From: Copromyces sp. CBS 386.78 | Lineage: Eukaryota > Ascomycota > Sordariomycetes > Sordariales > Sordariaceae | Assembly: GCA_030685235.1 (NCBI GenBank) | Contig: MU839221.1 | Location: 1 to 64,000 of the forward strand | DNA length: 64,000 nucleotides | Direction of reading: 5' to 3' | In this document: positions 58,001 through 64,000 of the stretch, piece by piece | Numbering within the stretch: the stretch's first letter is position 1 | Layout of the letters: every line of letters starts with the position of its first letter | Notes under the pieces: model-generated | What the model was told of the DNA's origin: nothing | Seen by the model: the letters and a program-made list of their open reading frames with translations, nothing else | The model's database searches: none | Made by a program: the position numbers and the translations under genes

Positions 58001-59992
58001 TGTACACCACTCCAGTAGAGCCCTGACCAGGGCAGCCTTATCCTTGGAGACAGTCCAGCACTGCGCCGGAAACTCATCAGGCATTGGTTTCTCCAAGATG
58101 ACCTGGTCCAAGTTCCTGACAAGGATGATGCGAGCAGCCGGTTGTGACCTGTTGGCGGAGGCAACTAGTTGTTCGTTTCGATAGTTGATGCCGGCAAAAG
58201 ATCGATGGCGTGCTTCGTCCCCTTGGGGCAGGCATGTTTTGAGAGCGTCACGGTACTTTACCCATACAGTCGGGGATACGAAGTTCTCCGGTGTAGCCAC
58301 CATCAGCGTTCCTAGAAGGTGTGATAGCTTGGAAAGCAGGGGAACATAAACATCCCTGTCTTCGTGTGCGTGTATCTAGAAAAGCGTCAGAGAGGGTAAG
58401 CGTTGGACGTGGAAGCCTTCTGGATACGTACCACATGGTAATGGCTAATGAGAGCAGTAGCAAGTCTTCGGCCATATTTCCTTAGTCGAAGCAAATCTTT
58501 CCAGTATATTTGCGCGATGATAATCCACATGGGTAGCTGAGAGTGATGGCTCGATTCCAAGCTGGAAACCGTCCAATCAAGATAATGCTCACGGTCCATA
58601 AGACCCTCGGCGTATAGATGTGTTGCTAGCTGGATTCTACGTGCTGTTAGCTGGCCAGTCTTCCTCGCACACGATCACGGATACACTTACGCGTAGTTGA
58701 CGTTGGCTTTCCAGTTTTGCTCGCCGAACGAGAAAAACACACGCTCAATGAACTGCTCGATAACGAGGGTCCAGTCCTTGAGCCACTTGCGCTCGCCCTC
58801 TAATACCGAAGCATTGTTCCCTTTACCAAGCCTCCTAAAAGTACGTAGCTCGTTGGTGCCCACACACTTGGCCAGCCAAACGGCACGGTCTATCGGAACA
58901 TTCTTGTTCAAACACTGATCCAGCAAGACCTTATTGCGCACGCCGTGGGGGATCGATCGACTAAGTTTCCGAAGCGGGATCGCGGAGTTGGCAAGGTCTT
59001 TGAGCCAGACTTCTTTTTTGGTGTCAGTGAGCGTGACTCTTGGAGGCGGCTTGAAGGTCGATGGCGCAGTTACTTGACCCGCATTTCTCCTGTGCCACAG
59101 CACGCCCGCAAAGAAGATTGATAACGCGTTCAGTCCACTCCGCTGCTTCAAGCCGTGAAACAAGACCGTCTTTGCGGATTGCGTCTCGGGGGTAACAATT
59201 TGTTTTTCAAAATATCCCCGCTGTATGGCATTTTCGTTAAACTGGTCTTCGGGGTGGTTGCCGGCCGTCCCTGACCATGGGAAGAAGTCGGCACATCCAT
59301 AGTTTGCGGTAGCAGAGTTGCCTGTCGTTGACGATGATGATCCCGTTGCAAGTGCGCTTGACCTTCCCTGGCCCCCCTGTCCCTCATTCCTCCCACGGAT
59401 ACGATAACGCGGAGCGGCGGCGGGTAGTTCGATAGTATAAGGTTTCGGGCGCGTGTCTTTTCGCGCCGGGTTCGGGGGTGGTGGCGGTTGTTCTCGACGC
59501 GAGTGCTCGGGCACTGCTTTCGGTCGGCGCTGGGGAAAGGGGATCGGAACGTCGGCATCTAGGTGTTGGGGCGGAATGGAGAGTTGCTGATGGGGGCTCA
59601 TCTCGCCCAAGTCCGACCCATCGGCTAGAGGCATCATTAGGTGCGTCAAGGAGCCATACTGTTTATGCGGTTCCATGAGGCCGGGAGATTCGATCACGGT
59701 GGGAGACGAGAAGGCGTCGGAAGGATCGTTGTGCGATAGCTCGAGCCTAAGGCGCGAACCACCTCGGCGCTGGGTCCCATAGCGACTACCAACACCACCC
59801 ACGGAAAGTGCGGGTGACGAACCCGACAGGTCTGCGGGGGAAACTATGCTCGTGGGGTCTTGCTGGGCGAATTCGGGCGGGAGGGCGTTGCTGAGGGCGT
59901 TATTTTGGTTGAAGTTGTTATGGTTGTTATTACGAACGGAAGGGGGTGGCGGCGGTAGATAGCTCGAGGCATCGTACTGCTGCTGCTGTTGC

Positions 59993-60049
<57 letters not shown>

Positions 60050-60222
60050 GGTTGAAAATGTTGGTGTTGGTGCTGTTGTTGTTGCTGCTGGTGCTGCTGA
60101 TGCTGCTGCTGCGCCTGCGCCTGGGATTGCGACAGAGAGCGCTGTTGCGACAGGGCCGGGCCGCTCAACTTTCTCTGCTGGGCTTGTCGCTGCTGGACGC
60201 CCAAGGGGGGCCGGGAGGTCAT
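54656..60222 (-). CDS. med12: Mediator complex subunit 12 (MED12/Srb8)
   Basis: Three exons: 58691-60222, 58432-58636 and 54656-58375; introns of 54 and 56 bp; 1,818 aa. Component of the CDK8 kinase module of Mediator, which represses or tunes RNA polymerase II transcription. The N-terminal 80 residues contain a long polyGln run. The MED12 domain begins near KPPPRVTLTDTKKEVWLKDL and continues LANSAIPLRKLSRSIPHG, VPIDRAVWLAKCVG and WTLVIEQFIERVFFSFGEQNW. The exon-2 part includes LATHLYAEGLMDREHYLDW and QLPMWIIIAQIYWKDLLRLRKYG. Later are LLEWCTTAYRPGLAKVYVAHRIL and a second polyGln tract near residue 1,630 before the C-terminus. The open frame is uninterrupted across both repeats. Confidence 0.93.
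54956..55108 (-). repeat. C-terminal CAG/CAA polyglutamine tract of MED12
   Basis: About 150 bp of mixed CAA/CAG codons (read in reverse), interrupted by single Leu, Tyr and His codons. In frame with MED12. Reverse-frame Cys-rich and Val-rich ORFs over it are artefacts. Confidence 0.9.
59973..60110 (-). repeat. N-terminal polyglutamine tract of MED12
   Basis: A run of CAA/CAG codons, the central part (about 59985-60045) being almost pure CAA (TTG on the plus strand). Likely length-variable between strains. Confidence 0.9.
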
Positions 60223-62583
60223 CGCTGGAGGAGGAGCGGATGCGCCATTCCGCAGGTCGTGAGTTGGATGATGGGAAATACGGTCGGGGTCCAGTTGGGG
60301 GTCGAGTGGACGTTCGGTTGTCTCGGTCGGGGAAGGATCGAGGAACGGATTCCACGAAGGGACTTGTGGTCGTCAATGTGCGAAGGGCAAGAGCCGGTCT
60401 GGGATCTGGAACTGGAGAATCACTGGAGATTGGACCCAAGGCCCAGTTCGCTGGTTAGTCTCGTTAGATTAGCGATAGCGCGGCATATGGAGATGTGGTG
60501 CGTGGCACTATCATTATCCGGTGGATGGATACCAAGCTGGATCCCCAAGCCCGGGCTTGATCCCACGATGGATACGGGGTCCGGATTACAGGGGTGACGG
60601 GGTATGGTCAGGTCAGGTAGGTACCTCTACCTACCTACGCTTTCTGGTAAGGTCGTACAACTAGGTACCTACCTAGGTAGTGTACCTACTGACATAGAGG
60701 TAGGTAGGTAACCCCGAGTACCTTACACACAGCACAGCACTAGCCCCTGGGCTGCCCGCCCGAGTCTGGACCAGTGGGTGGCCGGCCGCGGACAGGAAGC
60801 TCCCGGCCAAACTTTGATAGACACCTGCACCGACACAGAAGCCACGCTCGGTCAAACAGCACAGCTGACACAGCGCCGTCCCGGTAAAGTACCGAACGTA
60901 TTTCCCGTTTTGTCAAGGGTAAGGTAATTACCTGAACGAGAGGTGCCGTCGGTCAAGAATAAGATATTGATAGGCGCTTACCAAAGAGGATCGTGTCCCA
61001 GTCAAGAGACCCTGCCGTCATTGGATTAACACCACCCAGACTAGCAAACAAACCTGGCAGTTTTTCGGGGGCTGAACGTAGTCAAAGAAAACAGCAGCAC
61101 AACGACGTGATATCTGACACGAATCGAATACATACATATGCACAGTTTTACTGCGTAGACCATAGTGTACGGACGTAGGCACGCTTCCGTTCCATTGTGG
61201 TGCGGCCCGGGAGCCTAACCTAACCTCGTCAGGGTATATGGACGATATGGATCCATGGGTGAGGTGGTGATACCATTGATACCTTGGGGATATACATGGA
61301 GAGATATGGTAGTAGCCGCGATAAGAGAACGTGATGTTGGAGTCCATCGAATATCACGTCTCAATGGTAGAGGCTGGGGGTCTCAGCATACATAGAGGGG
61401 GCAATGACAACTCAACGACTTTCAACACGGCTTGAACCATTGGAACCCGTTCCTTCAGCAATCCCAGACATCTCATTCTGTAAGATCTGCAAGTGTCAGG
61501 GCTGTGGATTGGCGGGTGACGAGACTGTGGAGGCAAAGAAAAAGAAACAAGGCAGTTTTAGATGTTTCCGAACGGGATCGATGCCATGTCGGTTAATTTT
61601 CTCTACAGGTAGTGTATCTGCATCCTGCGCCTGTGAGTGGGTGTGGCCTGTTGATGCAACCCAACCGGAACCCGTTGTCAGAACCACGCAACGAGGTGCA
61701 TGCTGGGATGATATCCAAAAGGTCCGATCTGCCCCCTCTCTCAGCCCCTCAATTGCGAGCAGGAGAGTTCGGAGTGGTAATGAAAAGACAGGGCCAAGTT
61801 ACGTAGCCCCTATCGCCTTGTCTTGTGTGCTTGTCTTCTCGTCTTGTCTCGAGACCAAGTGACCGAGAAGAGGGGAGGGGGGGTTCGGTGCCCAAATTGT
61901 CGTTGATCCTTGGAGGACGACAAACAGCGCCTCGAAAAAAATGACACGATACGTTTGGCAACTGAAAAACGACGAAACGGAAGTCGGTCGTACAGATTGA
62001 GCTCGATCGAAGTTTGCCGTGACACCCCAGCTGTAGGGATGGCGCAAAAAGTGAACAAGCGGTGCTCAGTCGTGTGCTCCTACCCGAGACGCCGCCCCCG
62101 GTGCCCGGCGGCACTACCTACCCCGTGCCGCAGGGCCAACTGGCAACTACTGACAAATCGTACAGACCGACGGGTCCGAGCTTTGATGGAGCTTCCCGGC
62201 ATTGAAGCGGATCATTATCAAGGCCACCAAGGCGTACCGCTTTATCAAACAACATCTTGCTTCCGACATTTCACCCTGCCAACTCAACTGTACAGCTTAC
62301 TTCCTACACATCCGAGGCCATTTCTCATAACCGAAGGAATGATTACAGAATCCCTCAAATTCCGTCGGAAAGCGTGCCCTTGCCAGTGTAGGACTTCACT
62401 CTTTCACTGTTCGGTGAGCTTCAACGCATGGAGATGGATTTGTAGAAAGAGGATAAATTCACTCTACCAGTGAACAACTCATCACATACCAGCTTCACAT
62501 CACACCGTTTTCCAAGTTCCGCTCATCCCTGCCCTCCCTTCCGGCTCCCATGTCAATCCCCCGTAACAGCCGCCTCGGCTGCC
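60223..62583. other. 2.4-kb intergenic region upstream of MED12
   Basis: Between the MED12 start and the stop of the cysteine-rich gene, both on the minus strand. Contains a cluster of GGTA/TACC palindromic repeats (60605-60725). Frames at 61404-61862 and 61910-62473 (plus) have no recognised domain, signal peptide or clear splice partners, so I do not call them genes. Confidence 0.5.
60605..60725. repeat. Cluster of TACCTAGGTA-type palindromic repeats
   Basis: Several overlapping TAGGTAGGTACC, CTACCTACCTA, ACTAGGTACCTACCTAGGTAG and GAGGTAGGTAGGTA units lie within 120 bp, able to form several hairpins. About 380-500 bp upstream of the MED12 start. A single GGTACCTACCTTA copy recurs near 63896. 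Confidence 0.85.
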
Positions 62584-63191
62584 TCAAACCCCCGTCACCT
62601 CTCCAGCACCAACCTCAGCCCTACCAGTGACAGTGGCAGTAGTAGTAGGCCTCGGAGGACAAGCCGGAGCCGAAAACGTAGGCCACGGCTTACAATCCGG
62701 CACGCATCCTCCATACGTCTGTCCACAGTTGTCCACGTAGTCTATGCACACGGTCCTCGTCGAGCAGTTATCCTTTGTGCCGAAGTTGGTGGTGATGGTG
62801 ACGATCTGCGTGGTCAAGCTCACGCTTTGGGTGATGGTTGGTAAAATGGGTGGAAGCCCCGTGCCGGTGTATGCTACGGTTGCGATGCTGGTCTTGGTTA
62901 TGGTCTTGATGGAGGAGATGAGCGGCTTCGGGGGAGGGCAGGCTGGGGCTTGGGGGCGAGTATCCGGTTTACATTTGTCGTAACAGCTGGCTTATGTCAG
63001 TTTGGGAAAGAGGGTGGGAGTTAGTGTGTGTACGAGAGAGGAGAAGCTCACCCCGAGTATATCACGCCGCAGCGGTTGACGGCGTCGAAACACAAAATGT
63101 GTGGTGAGTGGCACTCCTCTACTATGGGCGCCGCGATTCCGGGTCCTCCTCCTAAGAGAAGGAGGAGCAAGGAGGTTGTGGGCAGTTGCAT
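62584..63191 (-). CDS. Secreted protein with two copies of a six-cysteine module
   Basis: Exons 63052-63191 and 62584-62986 (65-bp intron, donor GTGAGC, acceptor GCCAG), 180 aa. A signal peptide MQLPTTSLLLLLLGGGPGIA is followed by two similar Cys modules separated by a Thr/Ser/Ile-rich linker of about 50 residues. Module 1 (residues about 27-69) and module 2 (about 123-163) share the pattern C-x(5,6)-C-x6-C-x6-C-x3-C-x10-C-P-P, including CG-x2-Y-x-GC and C-KP. All twelve cysteines fall in the modules, suggesting disulfide-bonded domains outside the cell. The linker could be O-glycosylated. The family is not recognised by me; wall-associated or effector-like roles are speculation. The intron lies between the third and fourth cysteine of module 1. 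Confidence 0.72.
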
Positions 63192-64000
63192 GTTTAGCGA
63201 GGCAAACACAGAGCTTAGGTGAGGAGCACGATCAGATGGGTGGATATTCTCGCCGTTTCTCCTCTCAAGGATGAAAAGGTGTCTACGACTGTTATACTCG
63301 GCTCTGCCCGATAGCCTGCTGCACCCAAGTTCCAGAAATGCGCTCGGTCCGCTTCTGACCGAGTAGGAAGTTCGAGTGCATGGTTATCGTTTTCTGACCA
63401 GGAGACAATGCAATGGAAAGTCTCGGATTTCCCTCTTGCCAAAAGGCTCTTGAGCGCGCCACCTCATCTACCTGATGCTCACTTGGAGTTTGGTTTTGCG
63501 CCTTTACCAAAGCTTGAAGGATCTGGGAAAGAGGCACAGCTGAGAATGTCATATATCGATCGACAACGACCCAGCCAAGATCAGAATATTGGTGGTCCTC
63601 ACGTTCTTTACTTCCTTCAACCCCCCCGGCAAAAGAAAAAGGGTAGGGCAGATTTATCCGGCGCTCAGTAACAGACGAGTTACGCAACCTCCGTAATTAA
63701 CATGATGGCAGCCAAGACGGAACAGTAATTCCTGAGCAAAAGGAGGGCGCAAAGCTTTTTCAGTGTCTTGTGTGCAAGTTCAGGAACATTTCCTAAAATG
63801 AAAAGGAGGGTGAGTGTCTCCGTACGGTCCACTTGGTAAATTTGGTAGCACAAAGCCAAGCAAGCACGATCAGGTAGTCAACGTGAGATAGATTGGTACC
63901 TACCTTATATATGCCGACTCCCGCCAGGTTGCAAACTTCCTTCCGCAGACATGGAACTGCTCTTGGAAAAAGATTCTCGAACAGTCTAGGCTTCTACCTC
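63192..64000. other. Right-edge region with no recognised gene
   Basis: About 800 bp upstream of the cysteine-rich gene. Overlapping frames on both strands at 63,290-63,690 show no domain. May carry the promoter of the secreted gene. Confidence 0.45.

Noticed and set aside
61910..62473. 187-codon plus-strand frame
   Set aside because: No domain, signal or splice-site support; codon pattern looks non-coding.

Overview
The window comes from a filamentous ascomycete, most likely a sordariomycete (Sordariales/Chaetomiaceae-like). The evidence is short GT-AG introns (54-104 bp, a few longer) with CTAAC-type branch points, typical fungal housekeeping proteins, and a classic repeat-induced point mutation (RIP) landscape. 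The genus cannot be fixed from sequence alone.

Layout. Positions 1 to about 26,340 are a gene-free, AT-rich, RIP-degraded block with almost no CA/TG dinucleotides, abundant TA and retained CG. It can be read as a nest of transposons. An outer Ty3/gypsy element on the minus strand (A, about 91-24654) was split by three insertions: a plus-strand chromovirus-type gypsy element (B, 794-9382, duplication TAAAA), a minus-strand gypsy element (E, 10020-17605, duplication CCGCC) and a Mutator-like element with long inverted repeats (F, 18302-21903, duplication CTTTTAAA). B itself was hit by a 419-bp MITE (C, 4771-5189) and by a 786-bp inverted-repeat element with a 9-bp minisatellite core (D, 5382-6167). 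A relative of D enters at the left edge (1-90). A Tc1-like DD34E transposase relic (about 24660-26340) closes the block, and the change to normal sequence is abrupt.

Positions 26,340-64,000 are ordinary gene-rich euchromatin: an MDR oxidoreductase with an in-frame stop (27.5-28.9 kb), a GH53 galactanase (29.7-30.8), ribosomal protein S15/uS19 (31.5-32.5), a SET-domain protein (33.1-34.4, minus), a complex I accessory subunit (34.8-35.9, minus), SIL1 (36.7-38.1), a NUFIP1/Rsa1-like snoRNP assembly factor (39.3-41.2, minus), RNA polymerase III subunit RPC8/Rpc25 (43.0-43.9), EMC3 (44.0-45.1, minus), signal peptidase subunit SPC2 (45.6-46.4), MMS19 (46.9-50.5, minus), the NAD-dependent methylene-THF dehydrogenase MTD1 (51.9-53.1), Mediator subunit MED12/Srb8 (54.7-60.2, minus) and a secreted protein with a duplicated six-cysteine module (62.6-63.2, minus).

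The genes do not form one pathway. Three act in secretory-pathway protein biogenesis (SIL1, EMC3, SPC2), and EMC3 and SPC2 are divergent over a 469-bp gap. RPC8, MED12, NUFIP-like and S15 serve transcription and ribosome biogenesis. The most notable points are the readable insertion order of the nest, possible RIP leakage into the flanking oxidoreductase, a probable GC-AG intron in the SET gene, an optional mitochondrial presequence on MTD1, and the duplicated cysteine module. All calls rest on reading the sequence; no database search was possible.
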